A stretch of DNA of 64,000 nt from Paenibacillus pinisoli (GTDB taxonomy: Bacteria > Bacillota > Bacilli > Paenibacillales > Paenibacillaceae): the NCBI RefSeq assembly GCF_003605435.1, contig NZ_QXQB01000004.1, positions 372,001 through 436,000 on the forward strand, written 5' to 3'. This document shows positions 46,462-55,117 of this stretch, one piece after another (the first letter of the stretch is position 1; every line of letters begins with the position of its first letter). The position numbers and the translations under genes are program-made. The notes beneath the pieces were generated by a model. The model worked only from the letters and a program-made list of their open reading frames with translations, was not told the origin of the DNA and searched no databases.

Positions 46462-47133
46462 ATGTTGAAGAATGAAAAGGCCGTTGTCGTATTCAGCGGC
46501 GGGCAAGACAGCACGACATGCCTGTTCTGGGCACTGGAGAGGTTCGCCGAAGTAGAGGCGGTCACTTTTAACTACGGTCAGCGCCATAAGCTGGAGCTCG
46601 ACTGCGCGGCGGAGATCGCGGCCGAGCTAGGGGTCAAGCATCATGTGCTGGATATGTCGCTGCTGAACCAGCTTGCGCCGAATGCGCTGACGCGGGACGA
46701 CATTGACATTGAGCAGAAGGATGGCGAGCTGCCGACGACGTTCGTCGACGGTCGCAACTTGCTGTTCCTGTCGTTCGCCGCGGTGCTCGCAAAGGGCATT
46801 GGCGCCCGGCATATCGTCACCGGCGTATGCGAGACGGACTTCAGCGGCTATCCCGATTGCCGCGACGTCTTTGTCAAGTCGCTTAATGTGACGCTTAACT
46901 TATCGATGGACTACAACTTTGTCATCGACACGCCGCTGATGTGGCTGAACAAGGCGGAGACATGGGCGCTTGCCGACGAGCTGGGCGCATTCGCCTTTGT
47001 CAGAGAGCGGACGCTGACCTGCTACAACGGCATTAAAGCCGATGGCTGCGGAGAATGCCCGGCATGCGTGCTGCGCCGCAGAGGGCTTGAAGAATATATC
47101 GCGTCGCGAGGGGCGGAGGGAGCGGCATTATGA
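46462..47133 (+). CDS. queC: 7-cyano-7-deazaguanine synthase
   Basis: 223 residues. PP-loop [14 protein letters not shown] at about 9-22 and a C-terminal zinc site with four cysteines ([16 protein letters not shown]). Converts 7-carboxy-7-deazaguanine to preQ0 with ATP and ammonia. ATG 46462 has GGAGG 7 bases upstream; an upstream in-frame start would overlap the riboswitch region. First gene of queC-D-E-F; it overlaps queD by 4 bases. Confidence 0.95.
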   Translation: MLKNEKAVVVFSGGQDSTTCLFWALERFAEVEAVTFNYGQRHKLELDCAAEIAAELGVKHHVLDMSLLNQLAPNALTRDDIDIEQKDGELPTTFVDGRNLLFLSFAAVLAKGIGARHIVTGVCETDFSGYPDCRDVFVKSLNVTLNLSMDYNFVIDTPLMWLNKAETWALADELGAFAFVRERTLTCYNGIKADGCGECPACVLRRRGLEEYIASRGAEGAAL

Positions 47134-47579
47134 TGCTTCAGCAGATCTACCCTTCCGCGCCGCATGACTACTCCTATGAGCTGAACAAAGATTTTCAATT
47201 TGACGCCGCCCACTTCGTGCCGTCCGAGGCGGCAGGCAAGTGCCAGCGGATTCATGGCCATACGTATTATGCAAATGTGACCGTTGCCGGAGACGAGCTG
47301 GATGAGTCCGGCTTTCTCGTTAACTTTGCCCTAATCAAAGAGCTGATTCACGGCCGGTTCGACCATACGCTGCTTAATGACGATTCAGCGAGCTTTGACG
47401 GGGAGAATCCGGACCGCTTCCCGACGACGGAGGTGGTCGCCAGGACGGTCTGGGAGCTGGTGCAGGCCTATCTGGACGGCATGCCGAACAAGCCGGTGTG
47501 CCTCCAGGTCTACTTGCGCGAGACGCCGACCAGCTACTGCATCTACCGCCCGAAGCGGAAGGCGGCTTCCCATGAATAG
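47130..47579 (+). CDS. queD: 6-carboxytetrahydropterin synthase
   Basis: 149 residues. Zinc-binding His in AAHFV and HGHTY, the Cys at the start of the active site in [10 protein letters not shown]. Converts dihydroneopterin triphosphate to 6-carboxytetrahydropterin, second committed step to queuosine. Coupled by overlaps to queC (4 bases) and queE (8 bases). Confidence 0.94.
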   Translation: MMLQQIYPSAPHDYSYELNKDFQFDAAHFVPSEAAGKCQRIHGHTYYANVTVAGDELDESGFLVNFALIKELIHGRFDHTLLNDDSASFDGENPDRFPTTEVVARTVWELVQAYLDGMPNKPVCLQVYLRETPTSYCIYRPKRKAASHE

Positions 47580-48303
47580 CCCGAGACGCATTCCGGTGAT
47601 GGAGGTGTTCGGTCCGACCGTGCAGGGAGAGGGCATGGTGATCGGGCGCAAAACGATGTTCGTCCGCACGGCGGGCTGCGATTATCAATGCGCCTGGTGC
47701 GACTCCGCGTTCACATGGGACGGCACCGGCAAGGACGAGATTCGGCTGCTGGCCGCAAGCGAAGTGATGGAGGAGCTGGAGCGGACGGGAGGCTCTTCGT
47801 TCGACCATGTGACGATTTCCGGCGGCAACCCCGCTTTGCTGCCCCAGCTCGGAGAGCTGATCGCGCGCTTGCATGAACGGGGCATCAAAACCGCGCTGGA
47901 GACGCAGGGCAGCCGCTGGCAGCCTTGGTTCGCAGATATCGACGACCTGACGCTGTCGCCGAAGCCGCCAAGCTCCGGCATGGCGACCGACTGGGCGCTG
48001 CTGGATGATATCGTCGCGAAGCTGATAGAGCAGGGGAGCGCCTTCTGCCTGAAGGTCGTGGTATTCGACGAAGCGGACCTGGCCTACGCGAAAACGGTGC
48101 ATAAGCGCTATGCGGATGTGCCGTTCTATCTCCAGGCTGGCAATGGCAATTTGACGGAGACCGAGCCTCGTCTGATGCTGCCGTATCTCGTAGAGCGGTA
48201 TGAATGGCTGATCGGGCTTGCGATGGCGGATAGTGAATTACGGGGCGTGCATGTGCTGCCTCAGCTTCATACCTGGGTATGGGGCAACAAAAAAGGCGTA
48301 TAG
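47572..48303 (+). CDS. queE: 7-carboxy-7-deazaguanine synthase (radical SAM)
   Basis: 243 residues. Radical-SAM triad CDYQCAWC (CxxxCxxC) with FVRTAGC before it, SGGNPAL and [13 protein letters not shown] typical of QueE. Makes 7-carboxy-7-deazaguanine. ATG at 47572, 8 bases inside queD. Confidence 0.95.
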   Translation: MNSPRRIPVMEVFGPTVQGEGMVIGRKTMFVRTAGCDYQCAWCDSAFTWDGTGKDEIRLLAASEVMEELERTGGSSFDHVTISGGNPALLPQLGELIARLHERGIKTALETQGSRWQPWFADIDDLTLSPKPPSSGMATDWALLDDIVAKLIEQGSAFCLKVVVFDEADLAYAKTVHKRYADVPFYLQAGNGNLTETEPRLMLPYLVERYEWLIGLAMADSELRGVHVLPQLHTWVWGNKKGV

Positions 48304-48334
48304 CATCTATTATAGAAGAGGAAGTGAACATCCT

Positions 48335-48838
48335 ATGGCAGGCAGAAACCAGGAAGAGCTGATACAGGGCGGCATTACGCAGCTGGGGAATCAGGGTACG
48401 AAGTATCCGTTCAATTACGCGCCGGAGGTGCTGGAATCGTTCGACAACAAGCATCCGGGCCGCGATTATTTCGTCAAATTCAATTGTCCCGAATTTACAA
48501 GCCTGTGCCCGATTACGGGCCAGCCGGACTTCGCGACGATCTATATCTCCTATATACCTGATGTGAAAATGGTAGAGAGCAAGTCGCTGAAGCTGTATCT
48601 GTTCAGCTTCCGCAACCATGGCGACTTTCACGAGGATTGCATGAACATTATCATGAACGATCTGATCGGGCTGATGAACCCGCGGTACATCGAGGTATGG
48701 GGCAAATTCACGCCGCGCGGCGGCATCTCGATCGATCCGTATTGCAACTGGGGCCGTCCCGGCACGAAGTACGAGGCAATGGCCGAGCATCGCCTGATGA
48801 ATCATGACATGTATCCCGAAAAGGTAGACAACCGGTAA
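48335..48838 (+). CDS. queF: preQ0 nitrile reductase
   Basis: 167 residues, short (unimodular) QueF. Nucleophile Cys in [13 protein letters not shown], the [20 protein letters not shown] motif and NADPH-binding region. Reduces preQ0 to preQ1, the riboswitch ligand. GAGGAAGTGAACATCCT precedes the ATG at 48335. A near-perfect terminator closes the operon. Confidence 0.95.
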   Translation: MAGRNQEELIQGGITQLGNQGTKYPFNYAPEVLESFDNKHPGRDYFVKFNCPEFTSLCPITGQPDFATIYISYIPDVKMVESKSLKLYLFSFRNHGDFHEDCMNIIMNDLIGLMNPRYIEVWGKFTPRGGISIDPYCNWGRPGTKYEAMAEHRLMNHDMYPEKVDNR

Positions 48839-48873
48839 TCGGCCGCAGCCCGCGGCAGGCTGCCGCCCATGCA

Positions 48874-48927
48874 GACGTCCCGTCCGCTTGGAGAGCCATG
48901 AGGCTTTCCGCGGACGGGACGTTTTTT
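48874..48927 (+). terminator. terminator after queCDEF
   Basis: Perfect 13-base arms ACGTCCCGTCCGC (48874-48886) and GCGGACGGGACGT (48910-48922), then TTTTTT. Confidence 0.93.
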
Positions 48928-49109
48928 GATGCGGCAATAGCAGGTGAGGGCGCCAGACCGGTAGCATCTGATCATGGCTGAAGCTTATTTGGAAAGAAGT
49001 GCCGCATGACACAGCCTATTTGTGCTACCATGTAATAGTTGTCCGCGCCGCTGTCCGCATCCCGGGCTAAGCGCTGCTGCTCTATAAAACGATAAAGGCG
49101 TTGTTCTCG

Positions 49110-49685
49110 ATGAAAAATGTGCTCATCACCGGCTACCGCGCGCATGAGCTGAACATATTCAGCCAGAAGCATAAAGGCATCAAGTATATCCAGAAGGCGA
49201 TTGCCGGCAAGCTGCGTCCGCTGCTGGAGGAAGGCCTCGAATGGGTCATTACGCCGGGCCAGTATGGCGTGGACCTGTGGGCTTGCGAGGAGGTAATCAA
49301 GCTGAAGCGCCAGTACCCGCAGCTTAAGCTGTCCATCATAACAGCCTATGCGAACCCGGAGGAAGGCTGGAAGGACGACAAAAAAACGTATTACCAGAGC
49401 CTGCTTCCGCGCGTCGATTACTGCGCTTCGATCTCGAAGGGGCCTTATGAAGGCGTCTGGCAGTTTACGGCGAGGGACGAGCTTTTGCTGCGCAAGACCG
49501 ACGGCATCATTCTGGTCTATGACGAGGAAGCGGGCGAAGGAAGTCCGCGCTTCATCAAGGAGAAGGCGCTGAAGAAAGCGCATGCCGAAGGCTACCGCTA
49601 CATTACCATTGCATCGGACGATATCCAGAGCATTGCGGACGAGGACAGCTACCGCGAGATGGAGGAGCCTTTTTACGAAGAATAG
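49110..49685 (+). CDS. ypsA: YpsA/DUF1273 SLOG-fold protein
   Basis: 191 residues. NVLITGYRAHELNIFSQKH at the start, then VITPGQYGVDLWACEEVI and ISKGPYEGVWQFTARDELLL, which are the Rossmann-like SLOG features of DUF1273. Binds nucleotide-derived ligands in the SLOG superfamily; in Bacillus YpsA affects cell division. Moderate SD (AAAGGCG). Transcribed alone after the queuosine operon. Confidence 0.88.
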   Translation: MKNVLITGYRAHELNIFSQKHKGIKYIQKAIAGKLRPLLEEGLEWVITPGQYGVDLWACEEVIKLKRQYPQLKLSIITAYANPEEGWKDDKKTYYQSLLPRVDYCASISKGPYEGVWQFTARDELLLRKTDGIILVYDEEAGEGSPRFIKEKALKKAHAEGYRYITIASDDIQSIADEDSYREMEEPFYEE

Positions 49686-49786
49686 GGTTGACAGTTTCCT
49701 TGGGAGGTTGCTATAATTCACCAATGACATTAATTCCGATAGGTTATATAGGAATTATAAACATCTTTTATAAGGAGGCACTACCC

Positions 49787-51142
49787 ATGACTACAACAAG
49801 AGTAAGATTCGGCCAGTGGACGGTCGCGCTTCTGGCGGCGTTCGCTATTCTGTTCGCGGCAACGGCTGCGCATGCCGCTCCATCGACGGCATCCCAGCAT
49901 GCCTTGGACGGGGCTGCCGAATACAGGCTGTTCCTGGAGGACAAATTCGACGTCCGCCTGGAGGGCAAGCTGAGCAAAGGAAACTTCATCGAGGCCGTGG
50001 CCGGCGTTCTGAAGCTCGATGCGCCGAAAGAGCAAGCCGTCTTCGCCGATCTGTCCCCTTCAGACGATCTGTATCCAGCGGCTTCCGCGCTATATAACAA
50101 AGGAATTCTGCAAGGGCCTGCCATCGGCGGCGAACTGCAATTGACGAATGCCGTAGCCGTATCCATCGCAATCAGAGCTGCGGACTTGAAGGAGCTCGCT
50201 TATACATATCCGCCCGCGAAAGTGGACAAAGCGCTTGCCGAGCTGGGCATCTCTGCTGCTGGCCTTGGCAAGCATGTGGCTCAGGAGCTGGCGGCAGCGG
50301 TCGACACAGGCTTCATTCCTGCGGAGTACCGCCAAGGCTTCTCTCCTAAAGCGGCAGCCGGCGAGGCTTTCGCGAACGTGCTGCTCGGCAAAGTGCTGGA
50401 GACGAAAGGCCTCTACAAAAACTACATCGGCTACATCAGCGATGCCGATATTATCGCCAAGCTGAACCAGGCTTACGCGACTTCGGACATCATCCAGGCG
50501 CCTAAGCTGCAGAAGCTGGTCAATACCGCGCTGGAGCAAGAGCTGATTACGGGCTACAACCTGAAGGACTCCCGTTTTGAAGCCAATTTCGTTGACGAGC
50601 TTGCTCTTACGTACGGGCATTCCGACCTCAAGCATGCGATTCAGCTGATCGGCTTGCTGCGCAGCGAAGGGCTGGATGCAAAGGTGCAATTCGAGCCGAA
50701 GACATCGGCCTTCGTCCACCTGCTGGAGTGGGGCGATCCGGGCCCGAACGTCGTGAAGATTGCGAACGGCAATTATATCGCTTATGCCAAGGAATACGAT
50801 TTGAAATTTGAATTCGCTACGAAGAAGGACAAGGAAGCATTCCAAGCGGTTATTCTGGCCTACGCCAAGAAGAATGAAGCCGATCAGACGGGCCTGATCG
50901 CGAGCTCGTGGTGGCAGCCGCTGTATTATTCCGCAACGGAGCTTGCCGATTACGAAGTGATCACGAACAACCTGATCACTGATCCGGACAGCCCGTATAC
51001 GGTGCATCCGTTCTCCCTCAACGAGAACTCCGAGGCCGTGGTGAAAGGCTTCAAGGAGATTGATCCGGACGCTGTCATCACGCCATACAAGTTCTGGGTT
51101 GACGTGCCTTTCTTCAACTACCTGCATGGTGAATCGACCTAG
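49787..51142 (+). CDS. secreted protein with SLH-like N-terminal repeats
   Basis: 451 residues. Signal peptide to about residue 32 (cleavage near AHA-AP). SLH-like segment follows: FADLSPSDDLYPAASALY and GILQGPAIGG at about 85-130, suggesting attachment to wall polysaccharide. The remainder has SPKAAAGEAFANVLL repeats-like helices and a region with WGDPGPNVVKIANGNYIAY. Function unknown. ATG 49787 has TAAGGAGG 8 bases upstream. Terminator follows. Confidence 0.85.
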   Translation: MTTTRVRFGQWTVALLAAFAILFAATAAHAAPSTASQHALDGAAEYRLFLEDKFDVRLEGKLSKGNFIEAVAGVLKLDAPKEQAVFADLSPSDDLYPAASALYNKGILQGPAIGGELQLTNAVAVSIAIRAADLKELAYTYPPAKVDKALAELGISAAGLGKHVAQELAAAVDTGFIPAEYRQGFSPKAAAGEAFANVLLGKVLETKGLYKNYIGYISDADIIAKLNQAYATSDIIQAPKLQKLVNTALEQELITGYNLKDSRFEANFVDELALTYGHSDLKHAIQLIGLLRSEGLDAKVQFEPKTSAFVHLLEWGDPGPNVVKIANGNYIAYAKEYDLKFEFATKKDKEAFQAVILAYAKKNEADQTGLIASSWWQPLYYSATELADYEVITNNLITDPDSPYTVHPFSLNENSEAVVKGFKEIDPDAVITPYKFWVDVPFFNYLHGEST

Positions 51143-51161
51143 GTCTAAGGTTATTTAGAAT

Positions 51162-51206
51162 CAAGAGCTATGACGTCGCAGAGACGTTCGTAGCTCTTTT
51201 TTTATT
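51162..51206 (+). terminator. terminator after the SLH-like gene
   Basis: AAGAGCTA / TAGCTCTT arms plus inner GACGT/ACGTT pairs, followed by an eight-T run. Confidence 0.85.
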
Positions 51207-51349
51207 TTTTCCCGATATAGGAAAAAATGGCCGTGCGCGGTCCATGCCCCTCATGCGCCTGATTCTTAACGATAGGGACAAGTCAACGGACAAGCGGAAG
51301 GAATGCCGCATATAGTATTTCATCTTAGATAGGAAAAGAGGTGCAGGAC

Positions 51350-51739
51350 ATGCCGTTAATCTGGACTTGTTCCCTGACGGGCATCATTGGATCTATTATT
51401 ACATTTGCATTCGGCAGTTGGGTGGAATCCCTGACCGTTCTTATTGTGGCGATGGGAATGGATTATGTAAGCGGAGTTGCCGCATCGATCAAGGAAGGCA
51501 AAGGATTAAGCAGTACGTTCGGAGCTTTGGGGCTTGCCCGCAAAGGATTGATGCTGCTTGTCATTCTGCTTGCCCACCGGGTGGATATATTGCTTGACAC
51601 AAGCAACGTGACGATGGGAGCCGCGATTTATTTTTATATTGCGAACGAGCTGATCTCGGTTACGGAAAATTACGGAAGAATGGGATTGCCGCTGCCGGAG
51701 AAAATCCGCAAATTAATTGCGGTGTTGAAAGAAAAGTAA
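51350..51739 (+). CDS. phage-holin-family membrane protein
   Basis: 129 residues with four hydrophobic stretches (about 3-22, 24-46, 65-85, 90-106) and a DYVSGVAASIKEGKGLSS loop, matching the holin-4 (TcdE/BhlA-like) family. In phages it forms pores; bacterial copies with no lysin nearby are taken as export or autolysis helpers. ATG 51350 has GAGGTG upstream. No phage genes flank it. Confidence 0.87.
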   Translation: MPLIWTCSLTGIIGSIITFAFGSWVESLTVLIVAMGMDYVSGVAASIKEGKGLSSTFGALGLARKGLMLLVILLAHRVDILLDTSNVTMGAAIYFYIANELISVTENYGRMGLPLPEKIRKLIAVLKEK

Positions 51740-51805
51740 GGGACGGCGCGGCAAATGGCACTTTCCAAAAACCTCCAGGGGCATGCGGCGGAGGTTTATT
51801 TCCGC

Positions 51806-51849
51806 TTGCATGGAATTGCTCGATTCGCATATAATAGGAACAGATGTTC
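51806..51849 (+). promoter_or_regulatory. promoter with LexA-type (SOS) box
   Basis: TTGCAT (51806-51811), 18-base spacer, TATAAT (51830-51835), then GAACAGATGTTC (51838-51849). The 12-mer fits GAACRNRYGTTY and overlaps the presumed transcription start, as in LexA-repressed genes. Confidence 0.65.
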
Positions 51850-51884
51850 TTATTTGTTGAAAGCGATGCGATGGAGGGGTGGCT

Positions 51885-52286
51885 ATGGCCGCTAACGGAA
51901 TAGAGGCTCGCGGGGGAACTGCGCCTGCGGCGACGCCGCCGATTCAGACGGAAGACGAGCTGACGCTCGTGAAGCGCTGCGTGCTGCTGGGGATTGTAAC
52001 GCGCGTACTGGATCATGATATACGGGTTGTGGATTCGTCTGGCATGAAGCTGCCGCGCTTCTACGAATCGCTCCTTCGCGGCATTCAGGATCGGGTGCTG
52101 CTGGATTTGGCAGACCTGCGCAGGCAGTTCCGCAGCCGCGGAATCAAGATTTATGAAGAGAACCAGGAGAAGGACGGACTCCTTGCCAAGTACGTTTGCC
52201 GCGGTTATCATCATGAGTTTTACATGTTATGGGGGTTCGTCAAGGCGGAGTCGGAGCGTATATTGAAGCAATATTTGTCTAAATGA
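51885..52286 (+). CDS. small protein of unknown function behind an SOS box
   Basis: 133 residues, helical, basic, no membrane helix. Starts with a low-complexity Ala/Pro/Thr leader to about 22, then LTLVKRCVLLGIVTRVLDHD. No family recognised. ATG 51885 has GGAGGGG 6 bases upstream. If the SOS box is real, it would be induced by DNA damage. Monocistronic. Confidence 0.75.
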   Translation: MAANGIEARGGTAPAATPPIQTEDELTLVKRCVLLGIVTRVLDHDIRVVDSSGMKLPRFYESLLRGIQDRVLLDLADLRRQFRSRGIKIYEENQEKDGLLAKYVCRGYHHEFYMLWGFVKAESERILKQYLSK

Positions 52287-52431
52287 TGGCTAAATGATGT
52301 CCAAATTGTTCAATGTTTTGTCAAAAAGGAAAAAAACTTTTCCACTTTGCGCAGTTTAAGGTTGAGAACTTCGGACGATCTTATGTAATATAAGAGGTAG
52401 ACATTATGATCGCAAAGGGGAGCACGTAGCA

Positions 52432-52815
52432 ATGCACAAATGGATTATGTTCGTCGTCTTCACAGCGGCAGCAGTACTGGGCATTTATTTGCTTACTTTC
52501 AACCTGCCTGAGAAACCGGTGGAAGAAGAACTGCCTGAAGGCGTAACGCGTATGACAATCGAGGCATACAGCGACTTTACGTTCAACAAGGAAGTATTTA
52601 CGGCGAAAGTCGGAGACAAGGTTATTATGAAGCTCACGAACAAGAGCGGCGTTCACGGTGTTCATATTGACGAACTTCAAGTAGCATTGGATAACGATAC
52701 TCCGGAGACAGAGCTGGAATTCACTGAGCCGGGCGAGTATGAAATATATTGTTCGGTTCCTTGCGGCGCCGGACATACAACGATGAAAGCGAAGCTTGTC
52801 GTCGAAGCAGCGTAA
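52432..52815 (+). CDS. membrane-anchored cupredoxin with CuA-type site
   Basis: 127 residues. N-terminal helix (3-24) anchors a single cupredoxin domain. Cys107, Cys111, His115 and Met118 have the exact CuA spacing of cytochrome oxidase subunit II; His75 or His78 completes the site. The transmembrane pair of true CoxB is missing. It could be a stand-alone electron carrier or copper chaperone on the outer membrane face. Monocistronic with own terminator. Confidence 0.88.
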   Translation: MHKWIMFVVFTAAAVLGIYLLTFNLPEKPVEEELPEGVTRMTIEAYSDFTFNKEVFTAKVGDKVIMKLTNKSGVHGVHIDELQVALDNDTPETELEFTEPGEYEIYCSVPCGAGHTTMKAKLVVEAA

Positions 52816-52825
52816 AGCATGAAGA

Positions 52826-52851
52826 AAAGGAGCCGAGAGGCTCCTTTTCCA
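52826..52851. terminator. bidirectional terminator, cupredoxin / small membrane protein
   Basis: AAAAGGAGCC/GGCTCCTTTT with GAGA loop; A/T tails on both sides. Confidence 0.9.
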
Positions 52852-52871
52852 TTACGCTTTTGTTCCGTCCC

Positions 52872-53129
52872 TTAAGCGGCCGATCGTCTTCTTCTGCGGT
52901 CGCGCGCGATGAAGACGTCAACGATGTAGCCGATAACGGCCCAGCTGACAATCGTGAGCGCGTACATAAGCAGGACGCTCACCTCATGAATGTCGACAAA
53001 AAAGTCGGCGAACCATGCCGGAATGCTAAGCATGAAAAAAACCATGTTATGCGGGTCGTAGCCCGTATAGTTGAAAGCGCAGATCGCAACCGCGATCAGG
53101 GTGGCGATAATCGTAACCGTATAGCGCAT
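52872..53129 (-). CDS. small integral membrane protein
   Basis: 85 residues with two to three hydrophobic helices (about 3-20, 28-45, 50-75) and an Arg-rich end. Not recognised. SD AAAGGAGAT lies about 9 bases before the ATG at 53129. Convergent with the cupredoxin gene. Confidence 0.75.
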   Translation of the reverse strand: MRYTVTIIATLIAVAICAFNYTGYDPHNMVFFMLSIPAWFADFFVDIHEVSVLLMYALTIVSWAVIGYIVDVFIARDRRRRRSAA

Positions 53130-53258
53130 AGGAATTGATCTCCTTTAACTAAAGATTGCCGTAATACGATTCCATAGGTTATTATGTGACAAAAGGACGA
53201 AACTCATGCCGAAGGCGCAGGTAGCTCACATAAACGATGATTCCAGGAGGCTTTGATT

Positions 53259-53546
53259 ATGATTACACATATCGTTTTTTTCAAACTAAAGGATAACAGC
53301 GCAGAGAGCGTGGAGCGCACGGCACAGGTGCTTCGCGATATGGAGGGCAAGATCGACGAGCTGAAGTATATTGAAGTCGGCATCGACGTGCTTCATTCGG
53401 AGCGTTCGTATGATATTGCACTTATTACGAAATTTGATTCCATGGCTGCTCTGGAGGCCTATCAAGTGCATCCGGTGCACAAAAAAGTAATTGAACATAT
53501 GACGCAAGTACGCGAAGCATCCGCAAGCGTCGACTTTGAAAGCTAA
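53259..53546 (+). CDS. Dabb-domain (stress-response alpha/beta-barrel) protein
   Basis: 95 residues. Starts THIVFFKLKD and has HPVHKKVIEHM near the end, the Dabb signature (dimeric ferredoxin-like barrel). Function of such proteins is unclear. AGGAGG lies 8 bases before ATG 53259. The next short gene and the DUF86 gene follow within 150 bases. Confidence 0.9.
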   Translation: MITHIVFFKLKDNSAESVERTAQVLRDMEGKIDELKYIEVGIDVLHSERSYDIALITKFDSMAALEAYQVHPVHKKVIEHMTQVREASASVDFES

Positions 53547-53561
53547 GGGGTATACGAAGAC

Positions 53562-53678
53562 ATGGAGGATATGCGGGACGTATACGAAATGCTGACTTAT
53601 TTATTGGTCATCATTTTCAGCAGCATTATTATGGTCGCTTGGCTCAAGCGGAGAGCAAAACGCAAAAATAGAAGCTAA
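53562..53678 (+). CDS. 38-residue single-span membrane protein
   Basis: Short frame MEDMRDVYEMLTYLLVII..., with one hydrophobic helix (about 10-27) and a basic tail (KRRAKRKNRS). AAGGGG is about 11 bases upstream. 15 bases after the Dabb gene and 18 before the DUF86 gene, same strand, so co-transcribed. Function unknown; too short to be sure. Confidence 0.55.
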   Translation: MEDMRDVYEMLTYLLVIIFSSIIMVAWLKRRAKRKNRS

Positions 53679-53696
53679 CCGAAAGCAGGGAATGCA

Positions 53697-54122
53697 ATGT
53701 ATTACGTGAATCAGGAGCAGATCGCCGTCCGGCTGAACGCGATACCGGAGCTGGCGGAAGCGCTTAGCGCGCTGGCCTCCGACTGGAGAGGCGATTTGCT
53801 GCAAGGACTGGCCCAAGAGCGCGCGCTTCATCTTGCCATTGAGACCGTAACGGATGTAGGCAGCTATCTGATCGACGGTTTCATTATGAGGGATGCAAGC
53901 AGCTATGAGGATATTATTGAAATTGTAGGAGGAGAAGGCGTATATCCCGCCGAGCTCCAAGACGTGCTGACAGAGCTTGTGAAGCTGCGCAAGCCGCTCG
54001 TTCAAGACTATTATGCATGGCAGCGCAGCGAGCTGCACCCGTTTACAGCACAGCTGCCGGCGCAGCTGACGGCGTTTCGGGATTCCGTCGAGCGTTACTT
54101 AAAGCAGGAACTGAACGTATAA
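53697..54122 (+). CDS. DUF86/HepT-like protein, RNase motif incomplete
   Basis: 141 residues, all-helical, similar to Bacillus YutE. The DUF86 core is clear (ERALHLAIETVTDVGSYLID). In HepT toxins the catalytic RX4HXY motif is essential; here the place reads LRKPLVQDYYAW, with Gln for His. It is therefore likely not an RNase toxin, and no MntA-like partner is adjacent. AAAGCAGGGAATGC lies before the ATG. Confidence 0.85.
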   Translation: MYYVNQEQIAVRLNAIPELAEALSALASDWRGDLLQGLAQERALHLAIETVTDVGSYLIDGFIMRDASSYEDIIEIVGGEGVYPAELQDVLTELVKLRKPLVQDYYAWQRSELHPFTAQLPAQLTAFRDSVERYLKQELNV

Positions 54123-54186
54123 TTCCAAGCTTCCGAATGTTTGATTACGGGGCTGAACGGCAGAACGTATGGGCGGAGGTGGAGTC

Positions 54187-54861
54187 GTGAAGCGAATGGA
54201 TAACGGCAAGCATGGCGGGCGCGAGCCGAAGCCCGCTTCTTCGACCCGGGAACGCATTCTTCTGCTGATGAAGACGCGGGGAAGGATGAGCGCGAACGAG
54301 CTTGCAGCGGAACTGAATTTGACCGAGATGGCCATCAGGCGCCATATGTACGAGCTGGAGCACGCGGGCAGCGTGCAGACGGTAGCTATCCGCCGGCAGG
54401 TGGGACGGCCGCTGCATAAGTTCGAGCTGACGGCTGGCGCTGATGAATTGTTTCCGAAGAATTACCATGCATTGGCGCTGGATTTGCTGACAGAGCTGGA
54501 TGAGGATCCTGAGACGGCAGGACTCATCGACCGCATGTTCGAGGGCCGCATGCGCAAGCTCCGCGACCGGTATTTGCCCCGGATGAAGGGGCTCGGCCTA
54601 AAGGAGCGCGTAGAAGCGCTGGCCGCGATTCAGAATGAAGGCGGCTATATGGCGCAGATCGAGAAGGACGGCGAGGGCCGGTATACGCTGCATGAATACA
54701 ATTGTCCCATTACGGGTGTCGCGGGCAAGTATGAGCAGGCATGCGGCTGCGAGCTGGCGTTGTTCCGCAGCTTGCTGGAGGTGCCTGTGGAGCGTACGGA
54801 ATGCCTGTCCAAGGGCGGAAGCCGCTGCAGCTACACCATTGACGGCAAGGAAAATCCGTAA
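54187..54861 (+). CDS. winged-helix regulator with Fe-S-type Cys cluster (SufR-like)
   Basis: 224 residues. DeoR/ArsR-like helix-turn-helix at about 20-80 (MSANELAAELNLTEMAIRRH). The C-terminal half has Cys in the order C-x12-C-x-C-x17-C-x7-C (YNCPITG, ACGCEL, ECLSKG, RCSYTI), as in Fe-S or redox-sensing regulators such as SufR. GTG 54187 is chosen since GGAGGTGGA precedes it closely. The target genes are not evident. Confidence 0.85.
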   Translation: MKRMDNGKHGGREPKPASSTRERILLLMKTRGRMSANELAAELNLTEMAIRRHMYELEHAGSVQTVAIRRQVGRPLHKFELTAGADELFPKNYHALALDLLTELDEDPETAGLIDRMFEGRMRKLRDRYLPRMKGLGLKERVEALAAIQNEGGYMAQIEKDGEGRYTLHEYNCPITGVAGKYEQACGCELALFRSLLEVPVERTECLSKGGSRCSYTIDGKENP

Positions 54862-54887
54862 TCCGCGAAATATCAATCATTACGAAA

Positions 54888-54917
54888 GCCTGGCTAAGCA
54901 GCCGGGCTTTTTTTTGT
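54888..54917 (+). terminator. terminator after the SufR-like gene
   Basis: AAGCCTGGCT / AGCCGGGCTT with a short loop, then TTTTTTT. Confidence 0.85.
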
Positions 54918-55117
54918 TGTGCGCAGCGCCCGCAGGGGATGCGGGGAGAGGGGGAATATGCTGCATCCTCCAATTGTTCGCACAATTGCGAATCGCATTG
55001 TGTCAAGACGAGCCCATGCTGCTTATACTGTCATTACGAAGTAGGCATTCGTCTAGCCGCTGGGCTCTGGCAAGTGAGTGGAGCTGCAGCGCGGCTGCTT
55101 CAGAGGAGGCGTTCGGC

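Noticed and set aside
51350..51739. Prophage remnant
   Set aside because: A holin-like gene alone is no evidence of a phage; no lysin, integrase or tail gene is near.
53697..54122. Working HepT toxin
   Set aside because: The essential His is absent and no partner gene is adjacent.
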